Source of the DNA: Bacteroidota bacterium | Lineage (GTDB): Bacteria; Bacteroidota; Bacteroidia; Bacteroidales; Lentimicrobiaceae | Direction: 5' to 3' | Assembly: GCA_023434665.1 (NCBI GenBank) | Contig: JAEYSM010000051.1 | Span: 1 to 64,000, forward strand | Length of the DNA stretch: 64,000 nucleotides | In this document: piece by piece, positions 17,143-26,100 of the stretch | Layout of the letters: each line of letters starts with the position of its first letter | Position numbering within the stretch: position 1 is the first letter of the stretch | Translations under genes and position numbers: made by a program | Notes under the pieces: generated by a model | Database searches by the model: none | Told to the model about the DNA's origin: nothing | The model's input: only the letters and a program-made list of their open reading frames with translations

Positions 17143-18777
17143 ATGAGCAATAATTCCGAAAGCGTATTGACTGCTAATTCAAAAGTCATTGACTTGTCAG
17201 TATATGGCATAAAAGATGTCGAGTGCATTTATTACAATCCTTCTTATGAAGAGCTATATGAACATGAAACTGACCCATCATTAACAGGGTTTGAGAAGGG
17301 AATCGTTACAAAATTGGGTGCCGTTTCAGTTGATACCGGCATATTTACCGGTCGCTCTCCAAAAGATAAATACATTGTTTATGATGAGGTAAGTAAAGAT
17401 AATGTATGGTGGTCAACTATTGGAAAAAATGACAATCATCCCATTACTCCTGAAATATGGAATCATCTCAAATCAATAGTCACCAAACAGCTTTCTGGAA
17501 AGAAACTTTATGTTGTGGATGCATATGCAGGTGCTAATCCCGAATCACGACTCAGCATCCGTTTTATAATGGAGGTAGCATGGCAGGCTCATTTCGTCAG
17601 GAATATGTTTATCAGGCCAACTGAAGAAGAACTGAAAAATTTTACTCCTGATTTCATTCTGATAAATGGTTCTAAGGCAGTTAATCCTAACTGGAAAGAA
17701 CAGGGTTTGAATTCTGAAAATTTTGTTGCCTTCAACCTAAAGGAAAGAATCCAGGTAATTGGTGGTTCATGGTACGGTGGTGAAATGAAAAAGGGAATAT
17801 TCACTTTGATGAACTACTACCTTCCCCTCAAAGGTATAGCTTCTATGCATTGTTCAGCAAATATGGGCAAGGATGGTGATGTCGCTATTTTCTTTGGTTT
17901 ATCAGGTACTGGCAAAACCACCCTTTCAGCCGACCCCAAGAGAGCACTTATAGGGGATGACGAACATGGCTGGGATGATGATGGTGTGTTTAACTTCGAA
18001 GGTGGCTGTTATGCAAAATGTATTAACCTGAGCGAAGAAAATGAACCTGATATCTATCATGCCATAAGGCGGAACGCTTTACTCGAAAACCTGGTTGTTC
18101 TGGAAGATGGCACAGTTGACTTCGCAGATGCTTCAAAGACTGAAAATACCCGCGTTTCGTACCCGATATACCATATTGACAACATAGTTAAGCCTGTATC
18201 GAAAGGCGGTCATGCAACAAAGGTTATCTTCCTTACAGCTGATGCTTTTGGTGTACTACCTCCGGTTTCAATCTTAACGCCCGATCAGACAAAATATCAT
18301 TTCCTATCAGGTTTCACTGCTAAGCTCGCAGGTACAGAGAGAGGTGTAACTACTCCTCAACCAACTTTCTCAGCTTGTTTTGGCAATGCCTTCTTAACAT
18401 TGCATCCAACAAGGTATGCTGTTGAACTGGTTAAAAGAATGGAAGCTTCAGGAGCAAAAGCATATCTGGTAAATACCGGCTGGAACGGTTCAGGGAAACG
18501 TATCTCAATTAAAGATACCCGTGCAATCATTGATGCTATTCTTGATGGAAGCATTGACCATGCTGAAACAAAAATGATCCCATATTTCAATCTCTCAGTA
18601 CCTACTGAATTAAAAGGGGTTAATACGCACATACTTGATCCACGCAATACTTACCCAACTGCCGCAGAATGGGAAATAAAAGCAAAAGATCTTGCTAAAA
18701 GATTCATTGATAATTTCGTTAAATATACAGATAATGAAGAAGGCCGCAGTTTAGTTGCTGCCGGTCCGCTGTTATAA
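17143..18777 (+). CDS. pckA: Phosphoenolpyruvate carboxykinase (ATP)
   Basis: Cytosolic enzyme that interconverts oxaloacetate and PEP with ATP/ADP. In fermentative Bacteroidota it can run towards oxaloacetate, conserving ATP on the way to succinate. The 544-residue protein has the ATP-type signatures: TGRSPKDKYIV near residue 70, the substrate-binding segment HCSANMGKDGDVAIFFGLSG, the P-loop GLSGTGKTT (about 252-260), and the metal-binding LIGDDEHGWDDDGVFNFEGG. It lies directly after ppdK but is separated by a terminator and its own promoter, so the two PEP-node enzymes are neighbours rather than co-transcribed. Confidence 0.96.
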   Translation: MSNNSESVLTANSKVIDLSVYGIKDVECIYYNPSYEELYEHETDPSLTGFEKGIVTKLGAVSVDTGIFTGRSPKDKYIVYDEVSKDNVWWSTIGKNDNHPITPEIWNHLKSIVTKQLSGKKLYVVDAYAGANPESRLSIRFIMEVAWQAHFVRNMFIRPTEEELKNFTPDFILINGSKAVNPNWKEQGLNSENFVAFNLKERIQVIGGSWYGGEMKKGIFTLMNYYLPLKGIASMHCSANMGKDGDVAIFFGLSGTGKTTLSADPKRALIGDDEHGWDDDGVFNFEGGCYAKCINLSEENEPDIYHAIRRNALLENLVVLEDGTVDFADASKTENTRVSYPIYHIDNIVKPVSKGGHATKVIFLTADAFGVLPPVSILTPDQTKYHFLSGFTAKLAGTERGVTTPQPTFSACFGNAFLTLHPTRYAVELVKRMEASGAKAYLVNTGWNGSGKRISIKDTRAIIDAILDGSIDHAETKMIPYFNLSVPTELKGVNTHILDPRNTYPTAAEWEIKAKDLAKRFIDNFVKYTDNEEGRSLVAAGPLL

Positions 18778-18797
18778 AATACTACTTGTTTACACTG

Positions 18798-18830
18798 AAG
18801 GCTGTCGGGTTTTGACAGCCTTTTTCTTTT
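18798..18830 (+). terminator. Rho-independent terminator of pckA
   Basis: AAGGCTGTC (18798-18806) pairs with GACAGCCTT (18814-18822), followed by a T-rich run. Confidence 0.9.
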
Positions 18831-18893
18831 TGGTTTATATTGAACTTTTATACGATATATATCTAAATATTTGATTTTAGCTTATTTTAACAT

Positions 18894-18901
18894 TATATTT
18901 G
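18894..18901 (+). promoter_or_regulatory. -7 box for the cold-shock gene
   Basis: TATATTTG, about 30 bases upstream of ATG 18931. The leader is too short for the long thermosensing leader of E. coli cspA. Confidence 0.55.
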
Positions 18902-18930
18902 TTGTGCTAAACATTTAATACCAATTTATT

Positions 18931-19122
18931 ATGCCTACCGGAAAAGTTAAATTCTTTAATGAGCGTAAAGGCTTTGGATTCATAATTGATGATGAATCAA
19001 AGCATGATGTTTTTGTTCACGCAACAGGACTAACTGAAAAAGTGAGTGAAAACGATTCAGTGACTTATGAAGTGACTGAAGATAAAAGGGGTAAAAAAGC
19101 TATCGATGTGAAAAAATTGTAG
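18931..19122 (+). CDS. Cold-shock domain RNA/DNA-binding protein
   Basis: A 63-residue CspA-family OB-fold protein that binds single-stranded nucleic acid and melts RNA structure. RNP1 is KGFGFI and RNP2 is DVFVHA. The opening GKVKFFNERKGFGFI is canonical. The end, EDKRGKKAIDVKKL, carries the usual charged strand. Single gene with its own promoter and a strong terminator. Confidence 0.95.
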   Translation: MPTGKVKFFNERKGFGFIIDDESKHDVFVHATGLTEKVSENDSVTYEVTEDKRGKKAIDVKKL

Positions 19123-19142
19123 CCAAAGTCTTTCTATTCTGT

Positions 19143-19172
19143 AAGAGCTTCTATTTTGAAGCTCTTTTTTTT
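19143..19172 (+). terminator. Rho-independent terminator of the cold-shock gene
   Basis: AAGAGCTTC (19143-19151) pairs with GAAGCTCTT (19158-19166), followed by a run of T. Confidence 0.9.
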
Positions 19173-19216
19173 CACCTGTCCCCCGCTACCTCAAATTCTT
19201 GGGTTCCAATTTAGAG

Positions 19217-19224
19217 TATCTTTG
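19217..19224 (+). promoter_or_regulatory. -7 box for the ABC-F gene, implying a leaderless mRNA
   Basis: TATCTTTG ends four bases before ATG 19229, so the transcript should begin at the start codon. Confidence 0.6.
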
Positions 19225-19228
19225 CACG

Positions 19229-21118
19229 ATGAACTACCTGTTAATAGAGAATTTAAGTAAATCCTACGGAGAAAAAGAGTTATTTTCAAATATTACCTTT
19301 GGCATTGATGAAGGAAGTAAGGTTGCATTAATAGCCCGTAATGGTGCCGGTAAAAGCTCCTTGCTGAACATAATAGCAGGTAAAGATTTGCCCGACGAGG
19401 GTTCAGTAGTCTTCAGAAAAAACATCAAGTGGTCATACCTACCCCAGAATCCTGAGTTAGATGAATCAAAATCTGTTTTCGATATCCTTTTTCATTCAGA
19501 AAATGATTTCATGCGTGCTATCAGGAATTATGAACTGAGTCTTAAGCGGTTGCATTACGAAGATACAGTTGAAGCACATAAATTTCTGGAAGAGTCATCC
19601 GTTGAAATGGAACGCTTGGGAGCATGGGACTATGAGAATAAAATAAAAGAGATACTCTCAAGATTCAAAATTACAGACCTTGACCAGAAGGTGGGGGAAC
19701 TGTCGGGTGGGCAAAGAAAGAAAATTAGTCTCGCTAAAGCATTACTTGAAGAAACCGACCTGATGATTTTGGATGAGCCGACAAACCATCTGGACATTGA
19801 AATGATTGAATGGCTCGAAGAACATCTCTCGCGACCCAGTTTGAGTCTTCTGGTGGTTACACATGACCGGTATTTTCTTGACAATGTATGTGATGAGATC
19901 CTTGAACTGGATAATAACCGTTTATTCAAATACAAAGGAAATTACGCTTACTTTATTGAGAAAAAGGCTGAACGGGAAGCCATTGAGCAAACTGAGATTG
20001 AGAAAGCCCAGGGTCTTTTCAGAAAAGAACTTGAGTGGATGCGGCGAATGCCACAGGCAAGAACTACAAAATCGAAAGCTCGTATTGACAACTTTTACGA
20101 AATCCAGGAAAAAGCAAACAGACGTGTTGACAAAGGGACAGGACCACTCGAGGTTAAAATGAACCGTATTGGAGGTAAAGTTCTTGAAATGAACAATGTG
20201 TTTAAGTCATTTGGTGATAATAAGATCATCGAAAACTTTTCGTATATCTTCAAAAAGGGTGAAAGAGCGGGCATTGTAGGTAGAAATGGTTCAGGTAAAA
20301 CAACTCTTCTGAATCTGATTACGGGTCATCTTACACCTGATATGGGCAAAGTATCCACCGGACAGACTATTGTATTCGGATATTACTCTCAGGAAGGTTT
20401 TCAGCCCCTCGAAGACAAGAGGGTCATTGACATAGCAAAAGATATTGCCGAACAGATTCCATTAGGGAAAGGCTATATAAGTGCTTCTGCCTTTCTGGCT
20501 CATTTCAATTTTCCACATGTGCTTCAATACAATTACTTTTCAAGCCTGAGCGGGGGTGAGAAAAGGCGCCTGTATCTCCTGATGCAATTGCTCAAAAACC
20601 CTAATTTCCTGATTCTGGATGAACCTACCAATGATCTTGATATTTATACCCTGAATCTCCTGGAAGATTTCCTGATTAATTTTGAGGGTTGCCTTTTGGT
20701 AGTTTCTCACGACCGGTACTTTATGGACAAGCTGGTTGAACATGTGTTCGTGTTTGAGGGCAACGGGAAAATAAAAGATTATTATGGAAATTATACCGAA
20801 TACTACAGGTTAAAGTTAGCAGAAGAGGCACAAGAGCAAAAAAAGCAATCTCAGATTGCGGCAGTTGCTAGAAAGCCAAAAGATACAGAAATAAATAAAC
20901 CCAGAAAACCATCCTATAAGGAGACTAAAGAATATGAAGAGTTAGAAAGGGATATCCAGTTTCTGGAGGAACAAAAGCAAGCCATTATGGATCGCATGAA
21001 CAGTGGTGTCTGCACTCCCGAAGAACTCGGTCAGTTGGCCAGGGACTACAGTAGTATGGAAACGTTGTTAGATGAAAAAACCAACAGATGGATTGAATTG
21101 AGCGAGCTCTTTCTTTAA
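19229..21118 (+). CDS. ABC-F family ATPase (Uup-like)
   Basis: A 629-residue soluble protein with two ABC ATPase domains and no membrane segment, the layout of ABC-F translation factors. Domain 1 has Walker A GAGKSSLLN, signature LSGGQRKK and Walker B LMILDEPTNHLDIEMIEWLE; the linker is rich in charged residues and Arg; domain 2 has GSGKTTLLN, LSGGEKRR and LILDEPTNDLDIYTLNLLE. The C-terminal extension from about residue 540 is a charged coiled coil (YKETKEYEELERDIQFLEEQ), as in Uup. Members act on the ribosome; this one could be a housekeeping Uup or a resistance-type factor, and the coiled coil favours Uup. ATG 19229 chosen because the in-frame upstream codons lie over the promoter. Confidence 0.92.
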   Translation: MNYLLIENLSKSYGEKELFSNITFGIDEGSKVALIARNGAGKSSLLNIIAGKDLPDEGSVVFRKNIKWSYLPQNPELDESKSVFDILFHSENDFMRAIRNYELSLKRLHYEDTVEAHKFLEESSVEMERLGAWDYENKIKEILSRFKITDLDQKVGELSGGQRKKISLAKALLEETDLMILDEPTNHLDIEMIEWLEEHLSRPSLSLLVVTHDRYFLDNVCDEILELDNNRLFKYKGNYAYFIEKKAEREAIEQTEIEKAQGLFRKELEWMRRMPQARTTKSKARIDNFYEIQEKANRRVDKGTGPLEVKMNRIGGKVLEMNNVFKSFGDNKIIENFSYIFKKGERAGIVGRNGSGKTTLLNLITGHLTPDMGKVSTGQTIVFGYYSQEGFQPLEDKRVIDIAKDIAEQIPLGKGYISASAFLAHFNFPHVLQYNYFSSLSGGEKRRLYLLMQLLKNPNFLILDEPTNDLDIYTLNLLEDFLINFEGCLLVVSHDRYFMDKLVEHVFVFEGNGKIKDYYGNYTEYYRLKLAEEAQEQKKQSQIAAVARKPKDTEINKPRKPSYKETKEYEELERDIQFLEEQKQAIMDRMNSGVCTPEELGQLARDYSSMETLLDEKTNRWIELSELFL

Positions 21119-21138
21119 AAGATATTTAACTACATAAA

Positions 21139-21171
21139 ACAAAAGCACGCTTTAGAAAGGCGTGCTTTTGT
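21139..21171. terminator. Bidirectional terminator between the ABC-F gene and dnaN
   Basis: ACAAAAGCACGC pairs with GCGTGCTTTTGT around TTTAGAAAG; T-rich tails exist on both strands, serving both convergent genes. Confidence 0.85.
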
Positions 21172-21235
21172 GACTATGAACAGACAATAGCTTTATCTTA
21201 ATTGCATATACTAACCGTCAGACTTTTTACTGTTA

Positions 21236-22357
21236 TTACGAGTTAAGCATAACAGGCATCACTAGCATAAGGATATCTTCGGCTTTATTTTCACTATCAA
21301 CAGGACGAAGGATTCCGGCCCTGTTAGGCGCTGAAAGCTCAAGCTTTACATTTTCAGTGCTTAAGTTGGAAAGCATCTCAATAAGGAAACGCGAATTAAA
21401 TCCAATCTCCATATCATCTCCTGAATATGTACAACTCAATCTTTGTCTTGATTCGTGTGCAAAATCGATATCTTCGGCATCAACAAAAAGCTCCTGGCCA
21501 GTAATAGTAAGCCTGATTTGGTTAGTTGACTTATTGGCAAAGAACGAACCTCTCTTAAGTGTGGTAATGAAAGAAAGCCTGTCGACAATAAGGGTATTTG
21601 GATTATCAGTCGGGATTACAGCTTCATAATTAGGATAGCGCCCTTCAATCAGACGGCAGAACAAATCGATATTATTAAATTTAAACCTGGCATTTTTCTG
21701 ATTATACGAAATAGCAACAGGTGTTTCATCAGCGCTAAGTATATTTTTAAGCTGGTTTAGCGGTTTCTTAGGCATAATGAATGAAACGGTATTGTCAGCG
21801 CTTGCGTCTGATCTCTTATACTTTACAAGCTTATGAGCATCTGTGGCTACAAATATTATTGAATCGGGTGAAAGGTCGCAATTCACACCTGACATAGCAG
21901 GACGAAGGTCGTCGGAACCGGTTGCAAAAATGGTTTTATTGATAGCTGAAAGTAATACCTCCGCATTTAGACTAAACCCTGATGTTTCTTCAAGTTCAGG
22001 TGCTCTTGGGAATTCATCTGCATTATGACCGGTGATATGGAATTTTGCTGCATCGGCTGCAATCTCCACTACATTGTTAGCATTTATGGAGAAAGTTAAA
22101 GGAGTATCACCATAAGTCTTGAGTAACTCCATAAGTATCTTGGCAGGTATTGCTATCATACCCTCATCTTCAGCCATGGTAACATCAAGTACGACTGTCA
22201 TGGTTGTTTCCAGGTCGGAAGCTGTAATCCTTAAAGTGTTGCCACTTAAATCCATCAGAAAGTCGTCGAGTATTGGAAGTGTATTACTTGAATTCAATAC
22301 GCCGCTGATAGCCTGAAGACTGCGAAGAAGGTTTTGACTAGATACTATAAATCTCAT
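21236..22357 (-). CDS. dnaN: DNA polymerase III beta subunit (sliding clamp)
   Basis: The ring clamp that holds DNA polymerase III on DNA. The 373-residue protein opens MRFIVSSQNLLRSLQAISGV, has the three-domain clamp layout (for example TLPILDDFLMDLSGNTLRITASDLE in domain 1; VNCDLSPDSIIFVATDAHKL in domain 2) and ends with the clamp-type tail LMLVMPVMLNS. The ATG at 22357 is the likely start; a TTG two codons upstream is in frame. No dnaA is adjacent, as in many Bacteroidota. About 150 bases separate it from the end of plsY upstream. Confidence 0.95.
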   Translation of the reverse strand: MRFIVSSQNLLRSLQAISGVLNSSNTLPILDDFLMDLSGNTLRITASDLETTMTVVLDVTMAEDEGMIAIPAKILMELLKTYGDTPLTFSINANNVVEIAADAAKFHITGHNADEFPRAPELEETSGFSLNAEVLLSAINKTIFATGSDDLRPAMSGVNCDLSPDSIIFVATDAHKLVKYKRSDASADNTVSFIMPKKPLNQLKNILSADETPVAISYNQKNARFKFNNIDLFCRLIEGRYPNYEAVIPTDNPNTLIVDRLSFITTLKRGSFFANKSTNQIRLTITGQELFVDAEDIDFAHESRQRLSCTYSGDDMEIGFNSRFLIEMLSNLSTENVKLELSAPNRAGILRPVDSENKAEDILMLVMPVMLNS

Positions 22358-22517
22358 AATCAATAATTTGTTTGATTTGGTCTATATTTTACAATTACGG
22401 TAAAAGTAAGAAATAAATGTTGAAACTACTATAAGCAGGTCTTGAAGGAGTACAAAATTTTATCAACAATTTAGCTCTATTTGCTAACATGTGATAATTG
22501 GAAGCTACTGAGGTGCT

Positions 22518-23168
22518 TTAAAGTTGCTTTTTGGTGATTCTGTTTTTACCGAAATCAAATTTCTTTTCAGTGCCTGCAAGGAGTCGTTTTATATTAGCCC
22601 TGTGAGTAAGAGGTATAAATACTGCGATACCAAGAGCTAACACAATTAATGGGATATTCGTTTCTTTAAAGATCAGGATTTCAACAATAGGAAAAAGGAT
22701 TGAGCATACAATAGAAGAGACAGATACTATACGAGTAAATACCATCAAAAGGCTAAAGCACACCAGAATAACCAGAAAGCTTGCAGGGTATAATGCGATA
22801 ATAACTCCAACCAATGAAGCTACTCCCTTACCTCCACTGAAAGAAGCAAAAACAGGGAAAACATGCCCTACTACTGCCACTGAACCCAAAAGAATTTGGT
22901 AAATCACTTCCTGATTTGCAGTAAAAGCGGGATTAGACAGAAACAATGACAGCTTTACAGCCAGATAAGATTTAAATACATCAAAAAGAAGAACAGGGAT
23001 ACCTGCCTTAAGCCCTAAGATGCGTATTGTATTAGTGGCACCGGCATTTCCGCTTCCAACTGTCCGGATATCCAGGTTATAAAATAATTTTCCGACAATG
23101 ACAGAGGTTGGGATTGAGCCCAATAAATAAGCTGATATAATTGCTAAAACAACTTCAATTGTGATCAT
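22518..23168 (-). CDS. plsY: Acyl-phosphate:glycerol-3-phosphate acyltransferase
   Basis: An inner-membrane enzyme that acylates glycerol 3-phosphate from acyl phosphate, the first step of phospholipid synthesis. The 216-residue protein has several membrane helices and the three PlsY motifs: motif 1 GSIPTSVIVGK, motif 2 VGSGNAGATNTIR, motif 3 GHVFPVFASFSGGKGVAS. Its start overlaps the stop of the giant exported protein gene upstream by four bases (ATGA, 23165-23168), so it is translationally coupled to it. Confidence 0.93.
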   Translation of the reverse strand: MITIEVVLAIISAYLLGSIPTSVIVGKLFYNLDIRTVGSGNAGATNTIRILGLKAGIPVLLFDVFKSYLAVKLSLFLSNPAFTANQEVIYQILLGSVAVVGHVFPVFASFSGGKGVASLVGVIIALYPASFLVILVCFSLLMVFTRIVSVSSIVCSILFPIVEILIFKETNIPLIVLALGIAVFIPLTHRANIKRLLAGTEKKFDFGKNRITKKQL

Positions 23169-26100
23169 GGTTCCTGAGGAATATATTGGCGTTGTTGCAT
23201 TTTGCGCATAAATGCTATACGTGCATCGGGGGTTGAAATAATAAACTGATATCCGGGTTCTCCACTTTTAGTAGGTAAGGTACGTTTCTTTTCGTTAATG
23301 GAGGATATTATCGTGTTGAATTCGTTATTGGAGCTTATGGCTTGCATTATTCCATTACCATAGGTGAAAAAGTACCACACCAGAGGGTTGAGTTCCAGAT
23401 AAATGTTTACTATATCTCCGGTCCGCCTTTTCCCGATTTCAATATATCCGCCTATGGTTCTGTTCACAATATTTCCCCCAATAGTAGCAATGCCTATCTT
23501 GCCATCACTGACATACGATTTAAGTTTCTTATCCCAAACCATGCCGACATCATTAAAGATCAAAGGACTATTCAAAGCTTCCGGCATTTTCCTAACCTGA
23601 CCGGTTAAATTCAACTCTTCAAGAAAACTATTGGCTTGGGTTTCACCAATCAGATTAATAAGGAATAGTTTAAATGATTCTGAATTTGCATCAAGACTTC
23701 CTAACTCTGTCACCTGAACATCTTCCTGAAGACGGGCTATTGCCTGGGGTGAAAAGAAAAAGTCGAAAGCCATTGACATTCTAAAACGAGTAGAGTCTGC
23801 CAGAGTAAATTGAGTAACATCTCCGAATGTTTTTAATCCCACACTGCCCAATGAAGCTCCAATGTTAAGTTTACCATTTGCTTCAAGTATACACCGATCG
23901 GTATCCAGAGTAATTATATTGCCTGCTAATGACTTATTATCAAGACGTTCACGTGGTGCTGCAACATATTTATTCTGGACATTATCATACTTGATATATC
24001 CTTCAGTTCCAATCAACAGTGTATCCCCATATGCCCGTGGTTTTTCGAAAATCGATGGGTAAATTCCTGAAAAGAAGTCGGAAAATATCACACCAAATAG
24101 AATGGGATCATTAATACTGTCGTGTGCTGTGAATGTCACAGGTATACTTATTTCTTTGGAATCAAGTTCAGCACTGAATTGCACCCAGGGTCGTTCTTCA
24201 GCCTGACACTCATTATTTAACTGGAAAACCCCGTTGTAATAATGATTCGGAGATGAAGCTTTCAGTCTGATATCACCAATAAAACTAAAGTAATCACTTA
24301 AAGGCAGGGGCCTTGATGCATTGACAGTGGCTCTTCCATAAGTTGAATTTGCGGAATCAACAGTAAGGGGGTCTAACCACAACTGAGTGACGTTTCCTTT
24401 GTCGTCAATATAATCTAGGTATCCTGATGCTTTATAATGTTGTCTGGAATTTACCTTAACATCAGCATCGTAAATCCTATGATACTTGCTTTTTCTGTCA
24501 GCAATAATATTTGCTCCTGTAAGAGCCTGCATATCCCCATCAGATAAGATTGTCACCTTTCCATCACCCGGGAAAATAGCAACATCAGCCACTCTGATAA
24601 TTTTTACTTCCCGGGCATTAATAATATTTTCTTTCATGCTATAGGTTGCTTCCATAGCGAAGAATTTCAATGAATCGCGCTTGGGATCAGTGGATACGAA
24701 TTCAGATCCGGTAAAATCGTAATCAACCAATTGTTTCAGATCGATAGTGTCGGAAAGTTCAGCCATTTCTACGAGTGAATTGGTAAGAAATAGTTCACTT
24801 TCTTCCATACTCCATTCTATCTGATCCATATAGCAAACATATTTGCTATGAGGTAATTCTATTCGCTGACTCTCGCCAGGGATTCCAAAAACTCCATTTC
24901 TGTTCAGGAAATCTACACTCCCCGAGTTCATTGTTGTTGCAAGAGACAGCGTTGGTCTGTCAGGATAGTATAGACGGAAATTTGTTGTATCGGTATTAAA
25001 TGACTGGTTTTTGAAACTGAATCCATTTGAAATTATATCAGCATTATCAACACGGCTTTTCCCTTTACCAAACAACCCTTCAGAAGTTAATGCCAACTCG
25101 CCTGAATGGAAAGACCTTGCGCCATACATCTCAAATTCCTTTCCGGGAAGTGTTTTCAGGCTCATACTGTCGAGAGAAGGATTCCAGTGCTGATGTACGC
25201 CTTCCGCATTTACAGAAGGGAATGAAGGATCCCCCTGTTTTTCCTTCATGTCAAACCTACTCAGGTTGGCAATCAAAGAATCGGGATAGAACATAAAATT
25301 ATCTGATTCCGATATGGAGGTCATAAACTCAAGCCTACCATCTCCGTGCAGACCATTATTGTCAAGGGTAAGTTCTGAGTAATAGGTTGCCATCCCATCG
25401 TATGCCGGAAGACCATTTTCATTAAGAGTTCTTCTGAATCCTAATGAGTAATCATCCATAACAATAAGTGGCTCTTCAATTACGGGCAGGATATCATCAG
25501 AAAATAGTGATCCATCAAACTTTAAACCCTGAGTAGTGTAACTATTAAGACTGTCGATGGTAAAAGGATATACCGTGTAGTAAAAATGTTCTTTATCGTA
25601 AATGCCCTGCTTTATATGATCGTAATATACGTACGAATCATTCTGACTGTTAAACAATGGGTAAACCTGCAGATTTTTTATTCCGGATTTATTGGCAGGA
25701 TCGTCAATCAATAGTTCTCCACTCAGATTGGCAATTACATTCCTGACAGGTATGCGATCAACATTTTGGGTCCTTCTGTTGAGTGTATCCACCTCAAAAC
25801 TCATAGAGTCAATCGTTGGCATATTTAATTTGAAAGTCTCATATTCAAAAGAACTCTTGTTTGAATAGAATGTGAAGTAACCGGCTTTAACTAGACCTGT
25901 AAAAACGAAGTCCCTGTTGGCTCCAATAATGATTTCCTTATTACGAGGTAAAATCTGTACGGCCTTAATATCACTTAATGATACGCTATCGACTCCTCTG
26001 ACAGTAATATTAAATGATTTCAGGTCAAGGGTTGCATTCGGACCTTCGGCAACATTCGACTTTATCTGTATTACATCGTAATCGGCTTTCTTACTTTTTG

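Noticed and set aside
19199..19228. Upstream start for the ABC-F protein.
   Set aside because: The ten extra codons cover the TATCTTTG box; the ABC domain begins at once after ATG 19229.
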